The notes beneath the pieces were generated by a model that saw only the letters and a program-made list of their open reading frames with translations, was not told the DNA's origin and did not search any database. Shown here one piece after another: positions 8,295 to 15,910 of a stretch of DNA of 32,461 nt (position 1 is the first letter of the stretch; every line of letters starts with the position of its first letter). The stretch spans positions 1 to 32,461 of the forward strand of contig CACYRM010000064.1 in NCBI GenBank assembly GCA_902776845.1, given 5' to 3'. The position numbers and the translations under genes are program-made. Source of the stretch: Oscillospiraceae bacterium. GTDB taxonomy: Bacteria; Bacillota; Clostridia; Saccharofermentanales; Saccharofermentanaceae.

Positions 8295-9652
8295 TACCCG
8301 TATCCGATATCCGTCTGGTAAAGAGCGACTGCAAACGTCCTGTAGTCAGGATCGATCATGTGCTCGTAATGACCTGATGTTGAATGGAGCCAGTCTTCGA
8401 AAACTTCCTCAACCGATTTCTGTCCGTATGCGATATTCTCGGCATACATAATCGCTTCGTTGACCGTATACCATTCGGAACCGTCAGGTCTTAAGTGATT
8501 CCTGTTCTGCTCCAGAGTAAGTTGCGGAAGCTCCGCGGCTCTTATAGCGGCGCAATAAGCCAGATTCTCATCCCATACCAGCGGAGGCACGCCGACTCTT
8601 CTGCGTTCCGCATTAGTCAGCGCAAGAAGTTCTCTTGCATAACCCTCAGGCGCTGTCTGATTGGCTTCTTCATAAGGATCGTTGAAATGTACCGGGTCCG
8701 TAGGAGTGGTCTGATCCGTGGATTCGGTCTCCCCTCCGGTAGTGATCCCGGCTGAATTTGCCGAATCGCCGGCTCCGGCAGCCGTCGCGCTCAATACTGC
8801 CTCCGGGGTTCCTGCCTCGGGGTATCCTGTGTGATCATCAACCTCTGCTTCAGGGTTGTCCTTAATGTAATCAAGCCTGGACTGCAGATAACCGAGCATA
8901 TAATATTCGGCATTCATATAGATGATCTTGAACCAGTTGCCGCCTGTAGCTACGACTATTACTCTCTCTCCCCTTTGAAGATCGATCGAATTGCCGCTGC
9001 TCATGACATCAGGAAGGCTGAATGCCTTTGTGTTCATGGTAGCCACGTACTCGATATCACCCGAGTTCGGAATGAAAAATCTTATGCCCTGTGAATCCTG
9101 GGGATCCTTATGCTTTTCAATGGCATTCTCAGGAGCTTCCGTCTGAACGATATCGGCACTCTTTACATAGTATCTCTGTCCGCCATACTCGACAGCGGCC
9201 CAACCGTCCCTGCTGAAGCCCAGAACTTCAAAAGCCGCCTCCTCTATAAGCGAAGGTCTTTCCAGATTCGTCTCCTTGGGTTCGGCATAAAGATCAAGCC
9301 TGCCGGCTTTAGATTTGTAGTAATTCTCACCAGTCTTGGTAACGGTGAATATATGGATATCATCATGTTCGCTTAAGACAGTCAGGGCAGCGTCGCCGTC
9401 CGGACTGCTCTCCCCGGTCTGTTCAGAAGTCTCTTCGGTAGCCGTGGTCTCTCTTATCTCGACTTCGATGAGCACGGTTCCGTCGTTTGTTGCAATATCG
9501 GTCTCTGTAACAGCCGCATCACGTGCCCCGCTCAGATAACTGGTTATCCTGAACGTCGCAAATGCAACTATGCACAAAACTAAGACAACGATTCCCGCAA
9601 TAAGGAATTCGTACCTTGTCCTGATATCTGTCTCTTTTTTATTTCCGGTCAT
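8267..9652 (-). CDS. Membrane-anchored SH3/CAP-domain protein
   Basis: 461 residues. A short basic N-terminus is followed by one membrane helix (about 15-35), then a Thr/Glu-rich linker. Two bacterial SH3-like repeats follow: one near residues 95-175, ending in GGQRYYVKSADI, the other near 190-270, ending in AEYYMLGYLQSRLDYI. After a Thr/Gly/Ala-rich spacer comes a CAP (SCP/PR-1) domain from about 335 to the end: LTNAERRRVGVPPLVWDENL, a NHLRPDGSEW His segment, AENIAYGQ and SGHYEHMIDPDY with the second conserved His. Family knowledge: CAP proteins are secreted and bind lipids, or act as or inhibit proteases; SH3 repeats bind cell wall. I infer a surface protein held at the membrane and reaching the wall. 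The start has only a weak ribosome site. The gene overlaps the TerB-like gene end by 28 bases. Confidence 0.85.
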   Translation of the reverse strand: MTGNKKETDIRTRYEFLIAGIVVLVLCIVAFATFRITSYLSGARDAAVTETDIATNDGTVLIEVEIRETTATEETSEQTGESSPDGDAALTVLSEHDDIHIFTVTKTGENYYKSKAGRLDLYAEPKETNLERPSLIEEAAFEVLGFSRDGWAAVEYGGQRYYVKSADIVQTEAPENAIEKHKDPQDSQGIRFFIPNSGDIEYVATMNTKAFSLPDVMSSGNSIDLQRGERVIVVATGGNWFKIIYMNAEYYMLGYLQSRLDYIKDNPEAEVDDHTGYPEAGTPEAVLSATAAGAGDSANSAGITTGGETESTDQTTPTDPVHFNDPYEEANQTAPEGYARELLALTNAERRRVGVPPLVWDENLAYCAAIRAAELPQLTLEQNRNHLRPDGSEWYTVNEAIMYAENIAYGQKSVEEVFEDWLHSTSGHYEHMIDPDYRTFAVALYQTDIGYGYYWIEEFGY

Positions 9653-9680
9653 AACAACCCGCTTCCTACAGGCCTCCCCT

Positions 9681-9698
9681 AAGCTTTAAATAAAGCTT
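9681..9698. repeat. 18-base palindrome in the leader of the CAP gene
   Basis: AAGCTTTAAATAAAGCTT is an inverted repeat lying 29 bases upstream of the CAP gene start and flanked on both sides by CCCCT. No T tract follows in either direction, so it is more likely an operator or leader hairpin than a terminator. The function is unknown. Confidence 0.5.
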
Positions 9699-9833
9699 CC
9701 CCTGCCGGAGAATGCCCTTTATCCTATAATAAAATAATAATATCGGCAACAGGCGTTTTCAAGTTACAGCCTCTTGACATCTGTCATAACAGTAAGCTTC
9801 AAAAACACTCGCAGTTTCGTCAACGAGCAAATA

Positions 9834-9842
9834 TGTTATAAT
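9834..9842 (+). promoter_or_regulatory. Extended -10 promoter candidate
   Basis: TGTTATAAT is followed by a short leader and GAGGAGG before the ATG at 9884. The -35 at the expected spacing is poor (TTTCGT). A TTGACA at 9774-9779 lies too far upstream to pair with it. Confidence 0.5.
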
Positions 9843-9883
9843 TTTTTTACAGTTTCTGCAATTGAATAAGAGGAGGAATCCAT

Positions 9884-11398
9884 ATGGACAAGAAGAAGAG
9901 AACTCTTGTCATCGGCGGCTCAATTGGAGCAACCGCTCTTGCCGCATTGGTAATTGTTTCTGTCGCTCTTGCAAACAGACCGAGCGCTTTGATAGTAAGA
10001 GGCTTCGTCAACACTATTTCGGACGCGAAAAGGATCGAGCTGTTCGATGTTGCTGACGATGTGGCAAACGGCGGTTCAATAGCCGTATCCGCCAATCTCG
10101 ACAGGCTCGCAAGCGACGATGTTACTGTCCAGGCCAAGCTCTACACGGACTTAAAGGATCTTAAGGGTGCTTTCGAGATGACTGTTGCAGAAGACGATGA
10201 GGCAGTCCTCCAGACAAGGGTCATCGGAACCCAGGATAAATTAGCTTTCAAGTGTCCCGAGCTGGTTGACGGGGCATACGGCGTAAATATCAAGAATCTC
10301 GCAAAAAATCTTCCCGGTTCGATCTTTGATCCTGACGAAGAGACAGATTACTCTCTCACGGATGAACAGTTCGAATATTTCATGAATCTCAAGGATACAG
10401 CCAGGAACAACGCCAACCTTGAGCGTGATCTTACCAACATGAACACAAAATACAGACAGCTCCTCATAGAGAAGCTCGTTAAATATTCCGAAGTAGGGAG
10501 ATCATCCAAGACTCTTACTATCGGAGGCGAGAAGATCCGCTGCACCCTGATCTCGCTCTCAGTCGATCAGGAGGCTCTTGCGCTTGCAGTACAGGATGTT
10601 ATCGATTACGCAAACAACGACAAGGAACTTGAGAAGATGCTCTTCCGTCTCGCATCCAACAGTTCATTCTATGAAGATGCCGATGACTTTGTTGATGAAT
10701 TCTACGATGCTCTCGACGACATAGAAGACAACCTTGATGAACTTAAGGATGAGGACATTGAGCTGACTGTTGATTTCTATATCACAAGCTCCGGCAGAAG
10801 GATCGCGCAGATAGATATGGAAATTGAGACAGATGACGATGATATCGAAATATCGCTCGTCCTCGGCAAGAATGTCGCCACCTCCAAAGAAATGAGCCTT
10901 ACAGCAAAGGATAAGAGCACCAAGGAATCCTACTCTGTCACCTATACCGTAAACGAGGACAGTTCACGTCTCTATGATGCCGAGATCGAGATCGAAGAGG
11001 TCTCCGCAATAACTTATTCCGGATGGGATAACAGCAAAAACAAGGAATTGGATTCCGAGAAGCAGACCATCCAGATCGAATGGGACAAAAAGAGCGGTGA
11101 TTTCAAGCTCGAATACGAAGACGAGTGGGAAGATGAATACGCGATCAAGGGCAATCTCCTCAAGAAAGGCGACAAGTATATCTTCGTCCTGACGAACATC
11201 AAAGAGGAAGGCGAGAACGTACCGTATGTCAAATCACTTGAGCTCACGGTAACTATAGACAGACACGATCCGGTACCGAACGTCGGAGGAAGGTTCACAG
11301 AGGTCACCCGTATGGACAGCCGTGAATTCAAGCATCTGGTCGAGGATATTGAAGACGGTGTCGAAGATCTCTGGGATGAGTATTTCGACAGGTGGTAA
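9884..11398 (+). CDS. Signal-anchored extracellular protein, function unknown
   Basis: 504 residues. A short Lys-rich start and one helix (about residues 8-30) suggest a signal anchor with the rest outside the cell. There is no lipobox Cys. The outside part is rich in Asp, Glu and Lys, alternates predicted strands and helices, and contains an acidic run (ETDDDDIEIS) near residue 320. I do not recognise the family with certainty; the layout resembles clostridial lipoproteins and anchored proteins that are annotated only by DUF numbers. The start ATG has GAGGAGGAATCCAT upstream, an excellent ribosome site, and TGTTATAAT stands about 42 bases before the start. A perfect terminator follows 27 bases after the stop, so the gene is probably a single transcription unit. 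Confidence 0.8.
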   Translation: MDKKKRTLVIGGSIGATALAALVIVSVALANRPSALIVRGFVNTISDAKRIELFDVADDVANGGSIAVSANLDRLASDDVTVQAKLYTDLKDLKGAFEMTVAEDDEAVLQTRVIGTQDKLAFKCPELVDGAYGVNIKNLAKNLPGSIFDPDEETDYSLTDEQFEYFMNLKDTARNNANLERDLTNMNTKYRQLLIEKLVKYSEVGRSSKTLTIGGEKIRCTLISLSVDQEALALAVQDVIDYANNDKELEKMLFRLASNSSFYEDADDFVDEFYDALDDIEDNLDELKDEDIELTVDFYITSSGRRIAQIDMEIETDDDDIEISLVLGKNVATSKEMSLTAKDKSTKESYSVTYTVNEDSSRLYDAEIEIEEVSAITYSGWDNSKNKELDSEKQTIQIEWDKKSGDFKLEYEDEWEDEYAIKGNLLKKGDKYIFVLTNIKEEGENVPYVKSLELTVTIDRHDPVPNVGGRFTEVTRMDSREFKHLVEDIEDGVEDLWDEYFDRW

Positions 11399-11425
11399 GC
11401 CATAATTTAGATAATTAAAAATATT

Positions 11426-11456
11426 AAAGCCCCGCACTTTAAATCGGCGGGGCTTT
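11426..11456 (+). terminator. Intrinsic terminator
   Basis: Perfect 10-base-pair stem AAAGCCCCGC / GCGGGGCTTT with an 11-base loop, followed by GTTTTATA. It ends the unit at 9884-11398. The AAA on the left arm would also allow some function in the reverse direction. Confidence 0.9.
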
Positions 11457-11463
11457 GTTTTAT

Positions 11464-11481
11464 ACTTTAATAGCTTAAAGT
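11464..11481. promoter_or_regulatory. Inverted repeat upstream of the pnt operon, possible operator
   Basis: ACTTTAATAGCTTAAAGT is a perfect 7-4-7 inverted repeat 46 bases upstream of the first pnt start codon. The spacing and the inner TTTAA...TTAAA recall the Rex redox operator (TTGTTAA, four bases, TTAACAA), but the outer bases differ. No clear -35/-10 pair could be placed with confidence. Confidence 0.4.
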
Positions 11482-11526
11482 GTAGATTTTTATCTCAACA
11501 CAATCCAAGTCAGAAGAGGTGTGCAA

Positions 11527-12511
11527 ATGAAGAAAGTTCTGGTATGCAAAGAAAACCTGCCTGCCGAGACACGCGTTGCCCTTATCCCCGATGACATCAA
11601 GAAGCTCACAGGTATGGGCTTTGAATTCACGGTAGTAAGCGGTGCAGGTAAGAAGAGCGGCTTTGAAGATGCGGATTACGAACAGGCCGGTGCAAAGATT
11701 GTAAAGAAAGAGAAAGACGCTCTTTCGGATGCCGAGATCGTAGTCAGGATCCTTAAGCCTGAATCAGCCGACGGAATGAACCCCGATACGGTTCACATCA
11801 GCTTCCTTGATCCCTTCAATGAGAAGGATCTTCTTAACGGGTTTGCCGAAAACAACATTCAGGCAGTCTCCCTCGAGATGATCCCCAGAACGACTCTTGC
11901 ACAGAAGATGGACGTTCAGTCTTCACAGACATCTCTTGCGGGATATGTTGCAGTACTTAATGCCGCAGCCCGCATGCCCAAGATCCTTCCGATGATGGTT
12001 ACTCCTGCAGGAACCATAAATCCTGCCAGAGTATTCGTTATCGGCGTAGGCGTTGCAGGAGACCGGTCGTTGAAGAGCAGGTCAAATCCCTCGGCGCAAA
12101 CTTCGTAAAGATCGATCTGGGCGAGATGGGCCAGACAGCCCAGGGCTACGCCAAAGAACTCACTCCCGAGCAGATCGCCAAGCAGCAGGAAGCCCAGGCC
12201 AAGGTCTGCGAAAAGGCTAATATCGTTATCACGACCGCAAAGGTATTCGGCCGCAAGGCTCCTGTCCTCATCAAGAAGGACGTTATTGACCGTATGCAGC
12301 CCGGCGCGGTTATCGTTCCGGTGACGAACTCCAGCGCCAGGTTCCCTGGGATGCTTCAAAGATGCTCTCAGGCAACATCTCAGCATTCCTTACACATTTC
12401 TACAACAAGGAATCCAAGGAATTCGAAGTCAACCTGTCTGATGAGATCATGAAGGGATGCCTCCTCACACAGGGCGGTGCCATCATCCATGAGAGATTTA
12501 AGGAGGCCTGA
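11527..12511 (+). pseudogene. pntAA: NAD(P) transhydrogenase alpha subunit 1, two frameshifting internal deletions
   Basis: Start ATG 11527 is chosen over GTG 11521 because AGAGG is about 6 bases from the ATG but almost touches the GTG. The first frame runs to about 12060, ending in FVIGVGVAG, the start of the NAD-binding Rossmann loop. It then jumps to the second frame at PVVEEQVKSLGANF and continues to about 12317 (QPGAVIV). A second jump leads to the third frame (ELQRQVPWDASKM), which ends in the stop at 12509-12511. By family comparison about 20 residues are missing at the first break and about 30 at the second. The pieces plus the missing parts total near 380 residues, the normal length. 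The first loss removes the Rossmann loop and second strand, so an NAD(H)-binding domain I could not form. Sequence outside the breaks is well conserved, so the damage is recent or an assembly artefact. Confidence 0.85.
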
Positions 12512-12514
12512 TAT

Positions 12515-12829
12515 ATGGAAATTTCAACAGATGTAATTATGCTCTTGATCTTCGTTTTCATCATCGCCGCTTATTTGGGCGTTGAGCTCATTTCGAAGGT
12601 TCCTTCACAGCTTCACACCCCTCTCATGAGCGGTACGAATGCTATCTCCGGCATCACGATCGTCGGAGCCATCGCGGCTACGGCTATCAATGCATCCGGC
12701 AATCACGTTTTCGGCATCATCCTCGGCGCTATCGCGATCTTCTTCGCAACGGTAAACGTTATCGGCGGTTATTTCGTAACCGACAGAATGCTCTCAATGT
12801 TCAAGAAAAAGGAGACACCTAAGAAATGA
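12515..12829 (+). CDS. pntAB: NAD(P) transhydrogenase alpha subunit 2 (membrane)
   Basis: 104 residues with three hydrophobic helices, including the conserved IPSQLHTPLMSGTNAISGI-type segment (here VPSQLHTPLMSGTNAISGI, about residues 29-47). Family knowledge: this is the small membrane part of the three-subunit proton-translocating transhydrogenase, which together with PntB forms domain II, the proton path. The start ATG lies 3 bases after the pntAA stop, with AAGGAGG upstream. The stop overlaps the pntB start by 4 bases (ATGA), showing translational coupling. The sequence is intact and full length for the three-subunit type found in Rhodospirillum and several Clostridia. Confidence 0.95.
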   Translation: MEISTDVIMLLIFVFIIAAYLGVELISKVPSQLHTPLMSGTNAISGITIVGAIAATAINASGNHVFGIILGAIAIFFATVNVIGGYFVTDRMLSMFKKKETPKK

Positions 12830-14220
12830 GTGATTATATTTGCATAGTACTTTACATGGTGTCCTGTGTCCTTTTCATCATGGGCATCAAGAAGCTCGGA
12901 AAAGCTGATACCGCGCGTAAGGGTAACCTTTATTCCTCAATCGGTATGCTCATCGCCGTTGTCTCCGTCCTTATCTCTCAGGACGTTATCGACGGCGGTC
13001 TTGTAAGTTATATTCTCATCATCCTCGCGATTGGCGGCGGAAGCGTAGTAGGCTTCATATGGTCCAAGAAGGTTGAGATGACCGGAATGCCCCAGCTCGT
13101 TGCTCTCTTTAACGGCTTCGGCGGTCTTTCCTCCATGCTCGTTGCCATCTCACAGTACACCGCAGGCGTTACAGAGGATGCATTCACGGCTCTCACATTA
13201 GGTCTTACGATCCTCATCGGTGCCGTAGCTTTCACAGGCTCACTTATCGCTTGGGGCAAGCTTGCAGGACTTGCTATGTTCAAGAAGAACATCTTGATCC
13301 CCGGCAAGAATTTCATCAATGCCGGTATCCTTGCCGTAGCTGCAATGGGCATTATCTTCATCTGCATCTCACCTGACGGCGGTCTCGGTGTTGCAGGTGT
13401 TATCATCACAACTCTCGCATCTCTGGTACTGGGCGTTACGCTGGTCATCACGATCGGCGGCGGCGACATGCCGGTAATCATTTCATTCCTCAATGCGCTC
13501 TCCGGTCTTGCTGCCGCATTTGCAGGCTTCCCTATCGGCAACACGGTACTCATCGTATCCGGATGCCTCGTAGGCGCTTCCGGCGTCATCCTTACACTCA
13601 TCATGTGCAAGGCCATGAACAAGACTTTCGTATCTCTCCTTTTCAAGACTACTAAGAAGAAGTCTTCTGCTGTTGAGGGTGAGCACAAGGAACCCAAGTC
13701 CATGTCCGTCGAGGATGCATTCCTTATCCTTGAGGCTGCAAAGAGCGTTGTATTCGTTCCCGGTTACGGTATGGCTGTAGCACAGGCCCAGCATGCCGTT
13801 AAGGAGCTCTGCGATGTGCTCGAAGAGAACGGATGTGAAGTCAACTTCGCAATCCACCCTGTTGCCGGCCGTATGCCCGGTCACATGAACGTTCTCCTCG
13901 CTGAGGCAAACGTTCCTTATGAACAGCTCAAGACAGCTGACGAGATGAACCCCCAGATGCCCAACACGGACATCGCCATCGTCATCGGCGCAAACGACGT
14001 TGTCAACCCCGCTGCCATCAACGACGAGTCATCACCTATCTACGGCATGCCTATCGTAAATGCCTTCGAGGCACGCACGGTATTCGTCCTCAAGCGTGGT
14101 CAGGGTACAGGCTTCTCCGGCATCGAGAACCCGCTCTTCACGATGGATAACACAGTCATGATCTACGGCGATGCAAAGCAGACCGTATCCCAGCTCGTTG
14201 TCGAGTTCGAGAACGACTGA
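12826..14220 (+). CDS. pntB: NAD(P) transhydrogenase beta subunit
   Basis: 464 residues. Residues 1 to about 270 hold about eight or nine membrane helices of domain II, with SWGKLAG-like (IAWGKLAGLAMFKKN) and GGGDMPV loops typical of the family. From about 300 on is domain III, the NADP(H)-binding part: PGYGMAVAQAQHAVKEL (dinucleotide-binding loop), HPVAGRMPGHMNVLLAEA, then VIGANDVVNPAA and the GTGFSG loop. Role: hydride exchange between NADH and NADP+ driven by the proton gradient, supplying NADPH. All motifs are present and the length is normal, so this subunit seems functional even though its partner pntAA is broken. It overlaps pntAB by 4 bases and is followed by a terminator. Confidence 0.97.
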   Translation: MSDYICIVLYMVSCVLFIMGIKKLGKADTARKGNLYSSIGMLIAVVSVLISQDVIDGGLVSYILIILAIGGGSVVGFIWSKKVEMTGMPQLVALFNGFGGLSSMLVAISQYTAGVTEDAFTALTLGLTILIGAVAFTGSLIAWGKLAGLAMFKKNILIPGKNFINAGILAVAAMGIIFICISPDGGLGVAGVIITTLASLVLGVTLVITIGGGDMPVIISFLNALSGLAAAFAGFPIGNTVLIVSGCLVGASGVILTLIMCKAMNKTFVSLLFKTTKKKSSAVEGEHKEPKSMSVEDAFLILEAAKSVVFVPGYGMAVAQAQHAVKELCDVLEENGCEVNFAIHPVAGRMPGHMNVLLAEANVPYEQLKTADEMNPQMPNTDIAIVIGANDVVNPAAINDESSPIYGMPIVNAFEARTVFVLKRGQGTGFSGIENPLFTMDNTVMIYGDAKQTVSQLVVEFEND

Positions 14221-14248
14221 TCCGTCAATACAGTTTGTATCAGCTAGG

Positions 14249-14278
14249 AAAGGCTGTCTCAGATATGAGGCAGCCTTT
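14249..14278 (+). terminator. Intrinsic terminator of the pnt operon, shared-stem family copy A
   Basis: Stem AAAGGCTGTCTCA / TGAGGCAGCCTTT (13 positions, one T-G wobble), GATA loop, followed by GTTTTTATA. The stem is nearly identical to those at 20494-20521 and 31127-31158. Confidence 0.9.
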
Positions 14279-14344
14279 GTTTTTATAATGGTATAATGCT
14301 CTTATTGTTTGTGGATTATGAGTTGCATTTCAAACAGAGGGTGT

Positions 14345-15091
14345 ATGAACAACAGGAGCGGTCATATCAGAAACGCTATTCTGATCATAGGAGAAGCTTT
14401 TACCGTTATATCGGTGATCTGGTTTGCAGTTACCGGAGACTGGTCAAGAGCTGTCCTGGCTGCAGCCACAATAGGTCTTGTTGCGCTTCCGAGGATAGTT
14501 GAGCTTCTTTTCAAAAGGGATATGAACATTCCGCTATATCTTATCTGCACTCTTTATTCCGCTGGCCACATGGCAGGTCACGTCTATTATCTCTACTATC
14601 TTCTTCCCTGGTGGGATGATCTTCTGCACTTTGCGGGCGGTGTGATCTTTGCGCTGCTCGGAATCGAGTTCTCAAGAGCCCTGTGCCGCGGAAAATCTTC
14701 AGAAGTAAGTTACTTTCTGATAGCGATCTTCGGGTTCTGCTTTTCAGTAACGCTTTCGGTATTGTGGGAATTCGCGGAATATCTGATGGATGTGCTTTTC
14801 GCTCTCGATATGCAGAGCGACAGGATAGTCCATTCGCTGTCGTCCTTTAATCTGGGCACTGAACCCGGTATCAGGGGCACGGTCGGGAACATAAACGAGG
14901 TAATGATCAACGGCAAGCCTTTGGGAGTCGGCGGTTATATCGATATCGGTCTTATCGACACCATGTCAGACCTGCTTCTGGAAGCGCTCGGCGCGTTTAT
15001 CGTATCGCTGATACTGGTCTTCAGAAAAGGACAGCTTGATTCATTCCGCAAAGACGGAAAAGCAGCAGACACTGCTAAAAACAGGAAATGA
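14345..15091 (+). CDS. Integral membrane protein (possible YjdF/DUF2238-like)
   Basis: 248 residues from ATG 14345. This start is chosen because AGAGGG stands 5 bases before it; an upstream TTG at 14309 in frame has no ribosome site. About six membrane helices are visible. A central WWDDLLHFAGGVIFALLGIE segment and a later LSVLWEFAEYLMD segment carry conserved-looking Asp, His and Glu within the membrane, the pattern of the YjdF (DUF2238) family of unknown function. A polar loop with GxxGNINEVM and GYIDIGLIDTMSDLLLEALG precedes the last helix. The C-terminus is basic and cytoplasmic-like. A TATAAT at 14292-14297, just after the pnt terminator, could serve as -10. The stop abuts the stop of the convergent PAP2 gene with no spacer. 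Confidence 0.7.
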   Translation: MNNRSGHIRNAILIIGEAFTVISVIWFAVTGDWSRAVLAAATIGLVALPRIVELLFKRDMNIPLYLICTLYSAGHMAGHVYYLYYLLPWWDDLLHFAGGVIFALLGIEFSRALCRGKSSEVSYFLIAIFGFCFSVTLSVLWEFAEYLMDVLFALDMQSDRIVHSLSSFNLGTEPGIRGTVGNINEVMINGKPLGVGGYIDIGLIDTMSDLLLEALGAFIVSLILVFRKGQLDSFRKDGKAADTAKNRK

Positions 15092-15757
15092 TTATTTCTG
15101 TTCCTTATTCACCGGTCTGATAACAAAGCAGATGATTATGAATACGGGGATGAACATCACGATAGCGCCGATAACATCGATTATCGAATGCTGTTTGATG
15201 AACATGGTCGAAAGAACGATGAGCACTGTCAGAATATCGCTTAAGACCAGCATTATCTTCTTATCCTTAAAGGTCAGGTGCAGACCCGCTGCCACCACGA
15301 CAGCATCGTACACGTGAAGGCTCGGCAGAACATCGGTCGGCGTATCGATCGAATGCAGATAATTGATCATGTCCATAAAGATATTCTCACGGTCAGGGAT
15401 AGCAGCGCGGAGCTCGAGCATATTGGGATATACCAGAGAGATTATTACAAATAATGTCATGCCCGCCATGAGCATATAAGATGTCTTGCGCGAAAGAGTC
15501 CTGCTCCTTATGGCGATGGCGATCATGCCGATGACGAGGTAAGGAAGCCAGAGCGCATAAGGGATGATGAAGATCTCGACAACCGGGATCATGTCATCTA
15601 TGGCTGTGTGGATGATATGGAAATTGCCGCCGTGGTCAAGACTCTCGACCCAGAAAAATGTCGGCATATAGATGACCATGTATATGGCCATCGGGAGAAG
15701 CGTCACTACGACGTACAGGATCTTTTTCAAAAGACTTTTGTTCTCAGCAGTTTCCAA
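15092..15757 (-). CDS. PAP2-family membrane phosphatase
   Basis: 221 residues from a TTG start at 15757, chosen because CGAGGTG stands about 6 bases upstream. An in-frame ATG at 15889 would add 44 residues that look like translated leader, with no ribosome site. Six membrane helices. The PAP2 signature is visible as VLPSLHVYDA and STMFIKQHSIIDVIGA, which carry the catalytic His pair and the Asp. The spacing is that of the AUR1/inositol-phosphotransferase-like branch rather than the classic KxxxxxxRP form; the first Lys/Arg motif is less clear. Probable role: removal or transfer of lipid phosphate groups (phosphatidate, prenyl pyrophosphate or a phosphoinositol head group) at the outer face of the membrane. 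A -10 and a leader hairpin lie upstream. Confidence 0.8.
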   Translation of the reverse strand: METAENKSLLKKILYVVVTLLPMAIYMVIYMPTFFWVESLDHGGNFHIIHTAIDDMIPVVEIFIIPYALWLPYLVIGMIAIAIRSRTLSRKTSYMLMAGMTLFVIISLVYPNMLELRAAIPDRENIFMDMINYLHSIDTPTDVLPSLHVYDAVVVAAGLHLTFKDKKIMLVLSDILTVLIVLSTMFIKQHSIIDVIGAIVMFIPVFIIICFVIRPVNKEQK

Positions 15758-15777
15758 AATACACCTCGAAAATAATA

Positions 15778-15822
15778 GCGGAGAGTCAGGGACAACGGGA
15801 GAGAGACCCCTTGACACTCCGC
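15778..15822 (-). promoter_or_regulatory. Leader hairpin of the PAP2 gene
   Basis: On the minus strand, GCGGAG pairs with CTCCGC, with further paired blocks inside (about 13 pairs with two mismatches). It starts just downstream of the -10 (TATAAT, plus-strand 15825-15830) and ends about 20 bases before the TTG start, so it would form the 5-prime end of the message. Confidence 0.45.
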
Positions 15823-15824
15823 AT

Positions 15825-15830
15825 ATTATA
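15825..15830 (-). promoter_or_regulatory. -10 element of the PAP2 gene
   Basis: TATAAT on the minus strand gives a leader of about 60 bases. The -35 is weak (TCAAAA at 17-base spacing). Confidence 0.45.
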
Positions 15831-15910
15831 ACCCGTGGCAGGCTGATTTTTGATTGACTTTTACTACATTTTTTTGCAGATGCCGCCACCTGTGTGCTAT
15901 GACTTTTGCC

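Noticed and set aside
12055-12330. Programmed frameshifting in pntAA
   Set aside because: Coding sequence is missing at both frame changes, not just shifted, and no slippery heptamer or pseudoknot was seen.
13008-13703. 231-residue minus-strand frame inside pntB
   Set aside because: Shadow of the membrane-helix codons of pntB; Met/Pro/Arg-rich and without motifs.
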